Origin: Verrucomicrobiia bacterium
Lineage (GTDB): Bacteria > Verrucomicrobiota > Verrucomicrobiia > Verrucomicrobiales > Akkermansiaceae
Length of the DNA stretch: 64,000 nt
Assembly: GCA_030432565.1 (NCBI GenBank)
Contig: JAUIGV010000002.1
Span: 158,082-222,081 of the forward strand
Direction of reading: 5' to 3'
In this document: piece by piece, positions 42,543 through 55,587 of the stretch
How the letters are laid out: each line of letters begins with the position of its first letter
Position numbering within the stretch: the stretch's first letter is position 1
The notes under the pieces: model-generated
Seen by the model: the letters and a program-made list of their open reading frames with translations, nothing else
The model's database searches: none
Told to the model about the DNA's origin: nothing
Program-made: the position numbers and the translations under genes

Positions 42543-43163
42543 ATGGAAGAGAACGAAAATACGGAATTGGTTGAAGCGGCCGGGGTCATTGAGACGCGGG
42601 GTTCGCAAGAGGCTCTCGATCGCATCATTCGCGGGCATGTCCTGTGGTCCATGGGGGCGGGATTCATTCCCATTCCACTTTTTGACATCGCCGCCGTGAC
42701 CGCCATCCAGATGGATGCGCTCAAGAAACTGGCGGACGAGGAAGGGGTCGACTACAGCACCGACGGAGGAAAGCAGTTTGTCACCGCGCTCACCGGAGGG
42801 ACCTTTGCCCGCCTGGGCGCGAGTTTGTTGAAGGGAATTCCGGGAGTGGGAAGCGTCGTCGGCGGCCTTTCGATGTCGGCCATGTCCGCCGCCTCGACTT
42901 ATGCCGTTTGCCAGGTTGCGATCAGTCATTTCCGGTCCGAGGGCGGATTCATTTCCGCGGATTTAGATCAGGCCAAACGTCTCTATGAAAAGGCCCTGGA
43001 GAAGGGGAAGGCCTTCGTGAAGAAGCTCGAGGAAGAGATCAATCCGCAGCAAGCCAAGAAGGTTTACGAGAACCTCGATCAATTAAAATCCCTTCATGAC
43101 GAAGGCGTCCTGACGGATGCGGAATATGAGGAAAAGAAAACGCAATTGCTCGCGAAACTCTAG
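42543..43163 (+). CDS. DUF697 membrane protein with C-terminal SHOCT motif
   Basis: 206 residues. The DUF697 part (about 20-140) includes IIRGHVLWSMGAGFIPIPLF, DIAAVTAIQMDALKKLAD and a Gly-rich double hydrophobic segment (GASLLKGIPGVGSVVGGLSM). The C-terminal 30 residues (LDQLKSLHDEGVLTDAEYEE) form a SHOCT motif, an oligomerisation tail. Function unknown; DUF697 proteins often accompany GTPases. The gene is flanked by direct copies of repeat family C, which may mark a mobile passenger. Confidence 0.85.
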   Translation: MEENENTELVEAAGVIETRGSQEALDRIIRGHVLWSMGAGFIPIPLFDIAAVTAIQMDALKKLADEEGVDYSTDGGKQFVTALTGGTFARLGASLLKGIPGVGSVVGGLSMSAMSAASTYAVCQVAISHFRSEGGFISADLDQAKRLYEKALEKGKAFVKKLEEEINPQQAKKVYENLDQLKSLHDEGVLTDAEYEEKKTQLLAKL

Positions 43164-43207
43164 AATCCGACCTCCCTCCAACGGAGTGGAACTTCGGTCC
43201 CGTAAAA

Positions 43208-43273
43208 AGTAGCCAAATGCTCCAGCTTTTGGAGCCATTGAAGCTGTTCCGAAAGCCGGAGCTTTCGGCTACT
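43208..43273. repeat. Palindromic repeat family D, copy 2
   Basis: Inverted repeat with ends AGTAGCCAAATGCTCC and GGAGCTTTCGGCTACT. Matches the copy between the convergent genes at 37261-37327. It lies 45 bases after the DUF697 stop. Confidence 0.8.
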
Positions 43274-43282
43274 TTCCGTCCA

Positions 43283-43387
43283 ACCAAGGCTCTCAAAACT
43301 CCGCGCCTCTGCGTGAGCCATTTCTCCCAACCACGCTTCCGAACCTAGCAACTCAAATCCCTCTGCTGCTCCACTGTTCTGCGTGAG
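43283..43387. repeat. Dispersed repeat family C, right copy
   Basis: ACCAAGGCTCTCAAAACTC at the start, CTCTGCGTGAGCCATTT, and AACTCAAATCCCTCTGCTGC near the end. About 80 percent similar to the left copy by eye. Confidence 0.8.
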
Positions 43388-43441
43388 ATTCCCTTCAACC
43401 CACCTTTCCAAATCCCCCTATCCGGGTCACTCTTCCATTGA

Positions 43442-43573
43442 ATGGCGGATGTCTTTGATCAAAAGAAACGCAGTTGGGTCATGTCCCGCATCACGGGAAA
43501 GGACACCAAGCCCGAACGCTTGCTCCGGTCACTCCTCTACCGACAGGGATTTCGTTGCGTAAGAGTTTATTAA
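43442..43573 (+). pseudogene. Vsr (very short patch repair endonuclease) N-terminal fragment
   Basis: 43 codons reading MADVFDQKKRSWVMSRITGK then DTKPERLLRSLLYRQGFR, the exact N-terminal signature of Vsr nucleases (MSRI-GKDTKPE). The family is about 140 residues; the reading frame stops after RVY and no Vsr sequence follows. Truncation point is near 43560, just before the HNH endonuclease gene, so the two may be related by insertion or deletion. Confidence 0.8.
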
Positions 43574-43610
43574 GGAACGCTTGGTTTGGCCGTAGTTGAT
43601 ATCCGCAACA

Positions 43611-44321
43611 CTAGTTTTTTAGGCGGGTGCGATGCCAGGTGAGGCAGGCGGAGTCTGGCAGATGCTTTTCAGGAAGCAAAAGCTTCGAACCCTCTTTTTC
43701 TAGAAATAAGCGGGTGATTTCGTGATTTGGTTTTTCCGATTTAAGCTGCTCACTGATGACTAGCTTAAGGTCTTGATCGAATGAGATGAGGAATTGATCG
43801 AATGCGAGGTCATAAGTTCCTGAGAGGCAAAGTCCGTTGCTTGGATTGAGTCGATGCTCTTCTGATTCACTCCACGGAATGATGTGGCTTGCTCGAAGGA
43901 GGCTTGGTATCGAGAGACCGGTGATTCCACAGCGATTCCCGTAGCTCCCGAGCACTGCTTTGCGGAAGAATGATTGGTGACGGCGTTGCTTGACGAGAGC
44001 TTTAATCTCGGTCGGACCAGTTGGAGGCGTGGATTCTGGAGAGAGAAGAGGCTCGCTAGCATCAGCAAGAGCCTCAAATCTACCCTGAAATTCGTCCCAA
44101 ATTTCGCGGTCAGTTTTACTTGCTCCGGACAGACCTTTCCCTCCTTCGGATGGGTCGAGGAAGGTGAAGTTACTCAACTTCATCGCAACTGCACTTGGAG
44201 TCCTTTTGATTCGTTCAGCAAGTTTGACGATGGGCGGGTGTGAGCTGTGCTGTTTTCCGAATGGGGTCTGATGATAGAGATTCAAAGCGAGGAGAAGTTG
44301 ATCACGAGTCCAGCGGGCCAT
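43611..44321 (-). CDS. HNH endonuclease (restriction-type)
   Basis: 236 residues. The C-terminal HNH_2 domain has CGITGLSIPSLLRASHIIPW, with the first His pair in ASHI, then NPSNGLCLSGTYDLAFDQFL holding the catalytic Asn/His-equivalent positions. The N-terminal half (RWTRDQLLLALNLYHQTPFG) is the helical segment typical of stand-alone HNH restriction-like proteins. It sits next to a truncated Vsr gene; no DNA methyltransferase is visible here. It could be a solitary type IV or type II nuclease or a phage-derived homing nuclease. Confidence 0.85.
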   Translation of the reverse strand: MARWTRDQLLLALNLYHQTPFGKQHSSHPPIVKLAERIKRTPSAVAMKLSNFTFLDPSEGGKGLSGASKTDREIWDEFQGRFEALADASEPLLSPESTPPTGPTEIKALVKQRRHQSFFRKAVLGSYGNRCGITGLSIPSLLRASHIIPWSESEEHRLNPSNGLCLSGTYDLAFDQFLISFDQDLKLVISEQLKSEKPNHEITRLFLEKEGSKLLLPEKHLPDSACLTWHRTRLKN

Positions 44322-44417
44322 TGTGGGAGAATACTGATTGTTTTACGGTTGGGCAATTCCGGAAAAGCGACTCATAGTCCGTGGACAAGCGGTGACACTA
44401 GCGATTCAATGTGAAGA

Positions 44418-44621
44418 ATGTTGATTGAATTAACGGCTGAAGAATCCGAGTTGGTCGAAACCTCTCTAGAGAGAAGTGTAGAGACGTGGTGTTTGACTTT
44501 GAAATACTTGGAGACCGGCGAGGCGGAAGGCCAGATCGAAGAGTGTCACAAGATGTCCGAAGCACGATGGGTGATTTCCCGGTATCAGGCGCTTCTCGAA
44601 AAGCTGATGAATTATCGGTAG
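44418..44621 (+). CDS. Small acidic protein
   Basis: 67 residues: MLIELTAEESELVETSLERS, then TLKYLETGEAEGQIEECHKM and YQALLEKLMNYR. Probably all helical. No family recognised, but the even hydrophobic spacing and acidic composition support expression. Lies in the accessory zone. Confidence 0.45.
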   Translation: MLIELTAEESELVETSLERSVETWCLTLKYLETGEAEGQIEECHKMSEARWVISRYQALLEKLMNYR

Positions 44622-44736
44622 GGTATTTGGCCCAAAGTGGGGGGTGAATTCCCAAGGTGCACACCGACGCCCGCTCCTTACTTTTTTCGAATGACAACGG
44701 ATTGTGCCCAAGCCTCGGAAAGTTTATTCTCGCCGT

Positions 44737-45279
44737 ATGATCGACGAAAATCAAACACGAGAGAAAGGCAGCGGGCTTTCCCAGGAAGAGATCGAGGCGA
44801 TTTCGCGCGGGATGCGGGCGGTGTTTGGAGAGGCGGGGCGGACGAGTTTGGCGAGGGTCCTGGCTGGCTCGAGGGCGAAGTCGGTGAAGGAGGAGTGGAA
44901 ATCGAATCCCTCATACGGTGCCTTTTTGGAGAAGTCACACGACGAGATTCTTGAGATGATCGATTGGTGTCTCGATGAGGAGTATCTCAGAATCGAGAGG
45001 CGCAACGGGTATCCTTTGCTTCTCTTCGCGGAGCGTGGGTTGGCGCTGGATATCGAGCTGGCGGCTCACGAGTTTTTAGAGGAGATGCGGGAGAAGGGAT
45101 TTCTTTGGACGAAGGAGGAAATGGTGGGGGTGATTCCGATTCGGACCTTGGAGAGGATTGTGGAATTGATGAAGGAAGAGGGAGTTGAGAAATGGCGGGA
45201 GGTCCTGGAGGTCTGGCATGAAAGGGGAACGAAGCGGATGAAAGGGTGGATAGAGAAGGCGTGGCGCTCTGTCGCGTAA
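44737..45279 (+). CDS. RQC-domain (RecQ C-terminal-like) protein
   Basis: 180 residues without helicase motifs. Residues about 18-105 resemble the RQC winged-helix domain: FGEAGRTSLARVLAGSRAKS, NPSYGAFLEKSHDEILEMID and EYLRIERRNGYPLLLF. The second half is helical and charged. The RQC fold binds duplex DNA ends, so a DNA-handling accessory role is likely. The stop codon TAA lies within palindromic repeat family B (45271-45302). ATG at 44737 is chosen where homology starts. Confidence 0.75.
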   Translation: MIDENQTREKGSGLSQEEIEAISRGMRAVFGEAGRTSLARVLAGSRAKSVKEEWKSNPSYGAFLEKSHDEILEMIDWCLDEEYLRIERRNGYPLLLFAERGLALDIELAAHEFLEEMREKGFLWTKEEMVGVIPIRTLERIVELMKEEGVEKWREVLEVWHERGTKRMKGWIEKAWRSVA

Positions 45280-45302
45280 AAGGCTTTCGCCTCACGTGAT
45301 CG
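45271..45302. repeat. REP-like palindrome family B, copy 1
   Basis: GTCGCGTAAAAGGCTTTCGC then CTCACGTGATCG: stem CGCGT/ACGTG-like ends with AGGC/GCCT inner arms. It contains the stop codon of the RQC-domain gene. Other copies at 46081, 46831 and 47078. Confidence 0.8.
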
Positions 45303-45404
45303 GGTGAGCGGCGACCTTCTGTTGGAAGCTCAGGGCGAAGACTGCCACGTAAAAGGCCAAAGTGTTGGGATCATTACCGAGCTCCTGTTCACCGGGGATC
45401 GTTT

Positions 45405-45863
45405 TTACTCGAAATTCGAGTCGGCACGGCAGATTTCGTCGATGTCAGCGAGGTCCTGGGGACGGGAGGCCGCTTTCTTTGCAATCAACAGTTCTTCTTT
45501 TCCGAGGAAATAGACCGGGATCCCGTCGACCGTGCCAATGGATTTCAGGGCCCAGGCATCTGCGAAGGTGTAGGGGCAGGGAAGGGATGTCAGGAAGTTA
45601 AACTGACTCGGTGAGACGCCAATGACATATTGGAGGCCTTCATTCTCAAAGTCTTCCCGGGTCACCTCGACCATGGGAACGCCGAAGCGATGAAAAGCCC
45701 TGACAATTCTCCCGGCGTTCTCTACGGATGGGCGAATCCATAGGTCAATGTCCTTGGTATAACGCGGTTGAGTGTAGTGCATGACGGCGTATGCACCGAC
45801 GATAAGATACTCAACTTCTTCTTCGGCGAATATGCGTAATAGATCTTTGAAGTCTGAGTTCAT
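45405..45863 (-). CDS. Nucleotidyltransferase-fold protein
   Basis: 152 residues. VEYLIVGAYAVMHYTQPRYT then KDIDLWI is the nucleotidyltransferase core (GxxA then DxD at K-DIDLWI). Later blocks: VPMVEVTREDFENEG, IPVYFLGKEELLIAKKA and DLADIDEI, as in the DUF6036/AbiEii-like group. Such proteins are often toxins or antitoxin-like nucleotidylating enzymes with a small partner. It overlaps the upstream small gene by 53 bases. Confidence 0.8.
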   Translation of the reverse strand: MNSDFKDLLRIFAEEEVEYLIVGAYAVMHYTQPRYTKDIDLWIRPSVENAGRIVRAFHRFGVPMVEVTREDFENEGLQYVIGVSPSQFNFLTSLPCPYTFADAWALKSIGTVDGIPVYFLGKEELLIAKKAASRPQDLADIDEICRADSNFE

Positions 45864-46038
45864 CGGGATTCATTCCTTTCATGCCAACCCAGTAATCATG
45901 AACGAGTTCCCAGGCTGCCTGGAGCCGGGCCTCGCATCCGAGTTCCTGCCATTGGGCGATTCGATAGGCCCGCACTTCGTCAAATGATGTCAGCTTCGCT
46001 GTGGGCCAATGGGAGCGGTCTTTCGTGGGAGTGGACAT
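45811..46038 (-). CDS. Small partner of the nucleotidyltransferase
   Basis: 75 residues. Core: LTSFDEVRAYRIAQWQELGC, then AAWELVHDYWVGMKGMNPDE and LRLQRSITH. The block WELV-DYW is typical of small genes that sit upstream of DUF6036-type nucleotidyltransferases. A basic tail (HIRRRRS) runs 53 bases into the next gene, longer than expected. The first ATG that makes sense is at 46038. Possible antitoxin-like or substrate partner; not tested. Confidence 0.6.
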   Translation of the reverse strand: MSTPTKDRSHWPTAKLTSFDEVRAYRIAQWQELGCEARLQAAWELVHDYWVGMKGMNPDELRLQRSITHIRRRRS

Positions 46039-46080
46039 TTTTGTTATCGGGAGTATGCGGTGGGTGGCGGGAGATTGCAA

Positions 46081-46143
46081 TGATCGCGTAAAAGGCTTCG
46101 CCTCACGCGATGGGCGCGCAGAAGGGGGCGCCATCACGTGATC
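46081..46143. repeat. REP-like palindrome family B, copy 2 (double unit)
   Basis: Two palindromes back to back: GATCGCGTAAAAGGCTTCGC then CTCACGCGAT, and GGGCGCGCAGAAGG with CGCCATCACGTGATC. Same double layout as copy 3, like a BIME. Confidence 0.8.
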
Positions 46144-46202
46144 TTTTTTGGAGAGGCGGGAGGGTGGATTGTCAGGGGCCGGAGCGTTTTCCGCGAAGCC
46201 GG

Positions 46203-46760
46203 TTACTCCTCGGGCCGTGCCTTGGAGATGGCCAGGGTGAGGGCTTCGCCATTGAGTTTGGAAATGACGAGGGGCTGGCCTTCGGTGAGTTTGGCGTTGC
46301 CGGAAAGCAAGAGATCACGGTATTCGACATTCGTGGAAACGGGAGTGCCGGGGCGGCTTGCGAAGGTTGAGGTCGTGACGGCGATGCGGGCACCGAGATC
46401 GTAGGAGACCTGGTAGCCTTTGTCGGGGTTGAGCGAGACGATGGCTCTGAAGGTGATGATGACGGGTGGTGATTCGTCCTTGGTTGGCTTGGTGGTGACA
46501 TCGGTTTTGAATTCGCGGCCGTTGCCGGTGAGGGCGATGTCGAGCGGGACGAAGCCCTGGAAATCGCCTTTGAGTTGAAGGGTGATGTTTTCGTCAAGAA
46601 ACTGGTTCTGAGCGGTGGTGTTTCGTGAATTTCCTCCCTGGGACTTTGTCGATTGTGGAATGCGGACTGTCGGGCCTTGCGGGCGGGGTGCTCTTCGTTC
46701 CTGGGCAGAGGAGACGGCGGGCGAGAGGGCGAGGATCAGGATGGGAATGAGTGTCTTCAT
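46203..46760 (-). CDS. Secreted hypothetical protein
   Basis: 185 residues with a signal peptide (about 1-19, MKTLIPILILALSPAVSSA). The mature part starts with a basic Pro/Arg/Ser-rich linker and continues as beta-rich sequence: ITLQLKGDFQGFVPLDIALT, PPVIITFRAIVSLNPDKGYQ and KLTEGQPLVISKL. No family recognised. Flanked by family B repeats on both sides. Confidence 0.7.
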   Translation of the reverse strand: MKTLIPILILALSPAVSSAQERRAPRPQGPTVRIPQSTKSQGGNSRNTTAQNQFLDENITLQLKGDFQGFVPLDIALTGNGREFKTDVTTKPTKDESPPVIITFRAIVSLNPDKGYQVSYDLGARIAVTTSTFASRPGTPVSTNVEYRDLLLSGNAKLTEGQPLVISKLNGEALTLAISKARPEE

Positions 46761-46830
46761 CTTGGGTGACAATGCGTGGAGAGAGGGGATTTGTCTGTAA
46801 AGAATCGGGGGGGCTGTGAAGGGGAGCGGT

Positions 46831-46892
46831 GTCGCGTCAAAGGCTTCACCCCACGCGATGGGCGCGACAAAGGCGTTGCCATCACGTGATGG
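46831..46892. repeat. REP-like palindrome family B, copy 3 (double unit)
   Basis: GTCGCGTCAAAGGCTTCACC then CCACGCGATG, and GGGCGCGACAAAGG with CGTTGCCATCACGTGATGG. Slightly diverged from copy 2. Confidence 0.75.
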
Positions 46893-46935
46893 CGGGAGCG
46901 GAGATGGATTGCGGAATCTTCGGATTCTGGAGTGG

Positions 46936-47012
46936 CGGGTTGACGTAGGCTTGAAAAGCCACGCTCCATAGTGCGGACGGGTTGACGTAGGCTTGAAAAG
47001 CCACGCTCCATA
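46936..47012. repeat. 35-base direct repeat, two identical copies
   Basis: CGGGTTGACGTAGGCTTGAA then AAGCCACGCTCCATA occurs at 46936-46970 and 46978-47012 (42-base period). Each unit holds a small GGCTT/AAGCC hairpin and its right end resembles the family E palindromes that flank the REP transposase. Confidence 0.85.
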
Positions 47013-47053
47013 TTGCGGGTTGTGCGCGGTTACGGGACGATGTTCTCTAGGGT

Positions 47054-47917
47054 GTGCCGGGTTCACTGACTGTTGAAGATCACGTAAAAGGTGTTGCCTC
47101 ACGCGATTTTGATTTTGCCTTTTCTCCTGATTCGGAGATTTGGCGGGTGAACCGGTATGCCAACGGTTTGCTCTTCGGGCCGGCGGCGGTGTTGTTGCAG
47201 GTGGCGCACCCGCGGGTGGCGCAGGGGGTGGCGGATCATTCGGACTTCCGGGACGATGCCCTGGGCCGGCTGCGGCGGACTTTGTCGACGGTGAACCGGA
47301 TTGCCTTCGGGACGAAGGCGGAGGCAGAGGAGATGCGGGCACGCTTGAAGGTGGTGCATGGCGGGGTGAAGGGGGAGACGTCGGAAGGGATGGCGGGTCC
47401 GCGAAAGTATTCGGCCTTTGAACCGGATTTGTTGATGTGGGTTTTGGCGACGCTGGTCGATGCTTCGATCAAGGGCTATGAGTTTGTTTGGGAGCCGTTG
47501 AATCGCGATAGGAGGGAGAATTTTTACCGCGATTTCCGAAGGTTCGGGACGTATTTTGGATTGGAGGAAGAGGTGGGGCCGCAGGATTACGGGGAGTTCG
47601 TGGAGTATTACGATGAGATGTTGAAGGGTGATTTACTGGGGAGTCATCCGCTTTGTGCGGAGGTGGCGTCGGCGGTGGTTTGGCCGCTCAATCCATGGCG
47701 GGACCGGATGTTGGGGAAGGTGGTGGATTTTCTCCCGATCGAGACGGTGCCGGAGAAGATCCGCGGGAGACTGGGGTTGGAATCGACGGGGTGGAGCCGG
47801 GTGCGGATGAGGATGTTGGAGAAGGTGGCGCCGGTGGCCTTTCGGACGCTGCCGAAGAGGCTGACCTATTATCCCGAGAGTTATCGTGCGGAGAAAGTAT
47901 GGAGCGCGGGTTTGTAA
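47054..47917 (+). CDS. Oxygenase MpaB family (DUF2236) protein
   Basis: 287 residues as the longest frame. The DUF2236 domain spans about residues 25-280: SPDSEIWRVNRYANGLLFGP, LLQVAHPRVAQGVADHSDF, then FEPDLLMWVLATLVDA and VVWPLNPWRDRMLG. The family includes heme-dependent oxygenases such as MpaB'. Both ends are odd: the first 20 codons run through a family B palindrome (DHVKGVASRDFD), and the last five codons plus stop (WSAGL) come from a family E palindrome. The GTG at 47054 is a guess; the natural start may have been lost to the repeat. Confidence 0.8.
   Translation: MPGSLTVEDHVKGVASRDFDFAFSPDSEIWRVNRYANGLLFGPAAVLLQVAHPRVAQGVADHSDFRDDALGRLRRTLSTVNRIAFGTKAEAEEMRARLKVVHGGVKGETSEGMAGPRKYSAFEPDLLMWVLATLVDASIKGYEFVWEPLNRDRRENFYRDFRRFGTYFGLEEEVGPQDYGEFVEYYDEMLKGDLLGSHPLCAEVASAVVWPLNPWRDRMLGKVVDFLPIETVPEKIRGRLGLESTGWSRVRMRMLEKVAPVAFRTLPKRLTYYPESYRAEKVWSAGL
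47078..47107. repeat. REP-like palindrome family B, copy 4
   Basis: GATCACGTAAAAGGTGTTGC then CTCACGCGAT. Lies inside the apparent 5' coding part of the DUF2236 gene. Confidence 0.75.
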
Positions 47918-48038
47918 TCCGGAGCGCGGGTTTTCAACCCTGCGGGATGGTGGCCGGGAGGGTAGGGACGCAGGGTTACAAACCCTGCGGGATGGTGGCC
48001 GCGAGGGTAGGGACGCAGGGTTACAAACCCGCGCTCCA
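47901..48038. repeat. REP palindrome family E cluster with 45-base tandem units
   Basis: GGAGCGCGGGTTTGTAATCC, then GGAGCGCGGGTTTTCAACCC, two near-identical 45-base units starting ACCCTGCGGGATGGTGGCC, and the inverted end GGGTTACAAACCCGCGCTCC. The outer ends are mutually complementary. It provides stops for the DUF2236 gene on the plus strand and for the REP transposase on the minus strand. Confidence 0.85.
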
Positions 48039-48617
48039 TAGGGAGAACTCTCCTTGGCGGAGATTTTTTGGGTTTTCGGTGATGTAGCGACGGGTCCAGT
48101 CGAGGTGGTTTTGGGAGCGGATGAGTCGGTCCCAGTATTTGCTCTGCCAGAGTTTGCCCGTCTGCTTGAGCTCTTTGTTGATCTCGCGGGCGGTGTGACG
48201 TTTGAGAGAATGGATGATTGTTTCGAGAGGGTGATTTGCTTTGAGTTTGAGGAGGGCATGCACGTGGTTGGGCATGACGACGAAGCAATCGAGTTGGTAG
48301 CGTTCTTGGTCGAAGTGGTGGAGGGCGTTTGAAACGATCGTGTGGTGCTGACGCAGGCAGCAGGAACCGTGGCAGTCGTCGAGTTTCTCTTCGAGGACGA
48401 GGGTGAAGCGGCGGTTGTATTCGGAGGCGGTCTTTTGATCCCAGGGTTTGGGGTGGGTCTTGAGGAAGGTTTCCCGGGTTCGGGTGATGTGGGAGATCAC
48501 TGATTGAGGAAGGGAGTCGGCGAGTCGCCAGGTGACAAAGACGAGAGTGTCGTCCTGGTGCCAATGGGGCAGGCCGAAGCGATGTTTCCCGATGGGTTTT
48601 TCGGGGTCGAGGAACAT
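48021..48617 (-). CDS. REP-associated tyrosine transposase (RAYT)
   Basis: 198-residue Y1 HUH transposase. CFVVMPNHVHALLKLKANHP has the metal-binding HxH, HSLKRHTAREINKEL follows, and LWQSKYWDRLIRS carries the catalytic Tyr region typical of Tnp_REP proteins. N-terminal LPHWHQDDTLVFVTWRLADS is the RAYT opening. The gene is framed by inverted family E palindromes (47901-48038 and 48627-48689), the expected targets. Its last codons WSAGL plus stop are themselves part of a palindrome. Confidence 0.92.
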   Translation of the reverse strand: MFLDPEKPIGKHRFGLPHWHQDDTLVFVTWRLADSLPQSVISHITRTRETFLKTHPKPWDQKTASEYNRRFTLVLEEKLDDCHGSCCLRQHHTIVSNALHHFDQERYQLDCFVVMPNHVHALLKLKANHPLETIIHSLKRHTAREINKELKQTGKLWQSKYWDRLIRSQNHLDWTRRYITENPKNLRQGEFSLWSAGL

Positions 48618-48626
48618 GGAGGGCCT

Positions 48627-48689
48627 GGGGAGCGCGGGTTTGTAACCCTGCGTTTGTTTGACGGGTGCAGGATTGAAAACCCGCGCTCC
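48627..48689. repeat. REP palindrome family E, right copy
   Basis: GGGGAGCGCGGGTTTGTAAC ... GATTGAAAACCCGCGCTCC, inverted ends around a 25-base middle. Its right end abuts the acnA stop codon with no spacer. Confidence 0.85.
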
Positions 48690-51497
<2,808 letters not shown>

Positions 51498-51598
51498 TTT
51501 GAGAGGAAGGTAGCGGAATCTCCCATGGGGACAAGGGGCGGATTGACGGGTTGTGAACGGTGAATTTGAAGCGAGAGGGGGCTGCGGTTTTGGGACAT

Positions 51599-51635
51599 AA
51601 AAAAGCAGCGCCCCTTTTGAGGGTGCTGCTTTTTG
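51599..51635 (-). terminator. Rho-independent terminator of acnB
   Basis: AAAAAGCAGCGCCC and GGGTGCTGCTTTTT arms around CTTTTGA, with A and T runs on both sides, so it can work on either strand. Lies 36 bases after the acnB stop and before the acnA start. Confidence 0.85.
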
Positions 51636-51670
51636 AAGTTTGGTGTTTTGGCGGGAAAGGGCCGCGGAGG

Positions 51671-54442
<2,772 letters not shown>

Positions 54443-54696
54443 TTTTTAGGCGTTGGGATTGAGTTGGAATGGGTGTCCGGTGATGGCGATTGCCCGGGAC
54501 ACAGCTTGCTGGAAAGATTTTAGGGCGGATTGAATGGAAGGTGAATCGCGAAAATGGGGAAATAGGGATTATTTGAGGGGCCGGGAGGGGGAAGGGGGCG
54601 CAGCCGGAGATGATTTCCGGGCGGGATGAGGAAAGATCGCCGGGATTTCACACCGGAATCATCGAATTTTCACATTGGTTCTGGAGAGTTGTAGGT

Positions 54697-55518
54697 ATGA
54701 CGAAACTCTTAAGTCACAGGCATCCGGCTTTGTATTGGCTGGGGGTGAGGTGGAACCGGGTCAAGAGGCGGGTGGGTTGGATGATGGATGGGGAGCGTTA
54801 TGTCAGCAATGACGGGAATGAGCAGCTGAAGTTTTTGGTGAAGCGACATTCGACGAGATTGATCAAGCAGCTGGGAGACTCCGGGATGCGGCTACAATTA
54901 AACAAGGTGGAAAATTTGAAGTTGGTTTTGGCCTGTCTGGATGGAGTGATTATTCGCCCGGGGGAGTCGTTCTCCTTTTGTCGTTTGGTGGGGAAGCCGA
55001 CAGCGAAGCGGGGATTTAAGGAGGGAATGGAGCTTTCGATGGGCAAGGCGCAGTCAGGGATTGGCGGGGGGATTTGCCAGATGGCGAACTTGCTGAACTG
55101 GCTGGTGATGCATAGTCCGCTGACGGTGATTGAGCGGAGTTCGCATTCCTTTGACCCGTTTCCGGATCAGAATCGCAGCATTCCGTTTGGGACCGGATGC
55201 GCGGTGTTTTACAACTACGTTGATTTTCGTTTTCGGAACGACACCAGGAGAGCGTTTCAGCTGAAGTTGTGGATGGATGAGACGCAGTTATGGGGTGAGT
55301 TGCTGTCGGATGTCGAAATTGAGGAGACATACAAGGTGTTTGAGGAGGATCATGCCTTTGTGGAAAAGGACGGACAGTGGTGGCGGAGGAATCGAATTAT
55401 GAGAAGGGTGATGGTGAGGCGTGGCGGTAGGTTTTTGAGAAATGAAGAGGTGAAGCGGAATTTTGTGAGAGTGATGTATGAGCCTGATGAACGAAGAGAT
55501 CCGATCAGCGAGGTTTGA
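54697..55518 (+). CDS. VanW-family protein
   Basis: 273 residues. The VanW domain occupies about residues 80-230: IIRPGESFSFCRLVGKPTAK, GMELSMGKAQSGIGGGICQM, ANLLNWLVMHSPLTVIERS and NRSIPFGTGCAVFYNYVDFR. VanW proteins lie in vancomycin-resistance operons of Gram-positives but are widespread with unknown function, thought to act on the cell wall. No signal peptide is obvious. ATG at 54697; the longer frame upstream is not conserved. The 54443-54696 gap holds no other gene. Confidence 0.9.
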   Translation: MTKLLSHRHPALYWLGVRWNRVKRRVGWMMDGERYVSNDGNEQLKFLVKRHSTRLIKQLGDSGMRLQLNKVENLKLVLACLDGVIIRPGESFSFCRLVGKPTAKRGFKEGMELSMGKAQSGIGGGICQMANLLNWLVMHSPLTVIERSSHSFDPFPDQNRSIPFGTGCAVFYNYVDFRFRNDTRRAFQLKLWMDETQLWGELLSDVEIEETYKVFEEDHAFVEKDGQWWRRNRIMRRVMVRRGGRFLRNEEVKRNFVRVMYEPDERRDPISEV

Positions 55519-55587
55519 ATTTCCGGGGGCGGTGTTTCACGGGATGGGGTTTGACCTTTGGTTTGGGTGGGATTTAAGGTCAGGGAG

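Noticed and set aside
42543..43387. DUF697 gene plus flanking repeats as an insertion sequence
   Set aside because: No transposase, and the flanking copies are direct, not inverted terminal repeats.
45304..45513. 69-codon frame after the RQC gene
   Set aside because: Begins in repeat sequence and its second half is antisense to the nucleotidyltransferase; no family match.
46203..47342. Long 379-codon frame reading into the secreted protein at 46203-46760
   Set aside because: The upstream part crosses several palindromic repeats and the antisense of the DUF2236 gene; the signal peptide begins at 46760.
47937..48030. 45-base tandem units as a possible CRISPR array
   Set aside because: Only two units, no variable spacers, and the sequence is part of the REP cluster around the RAYT gene.
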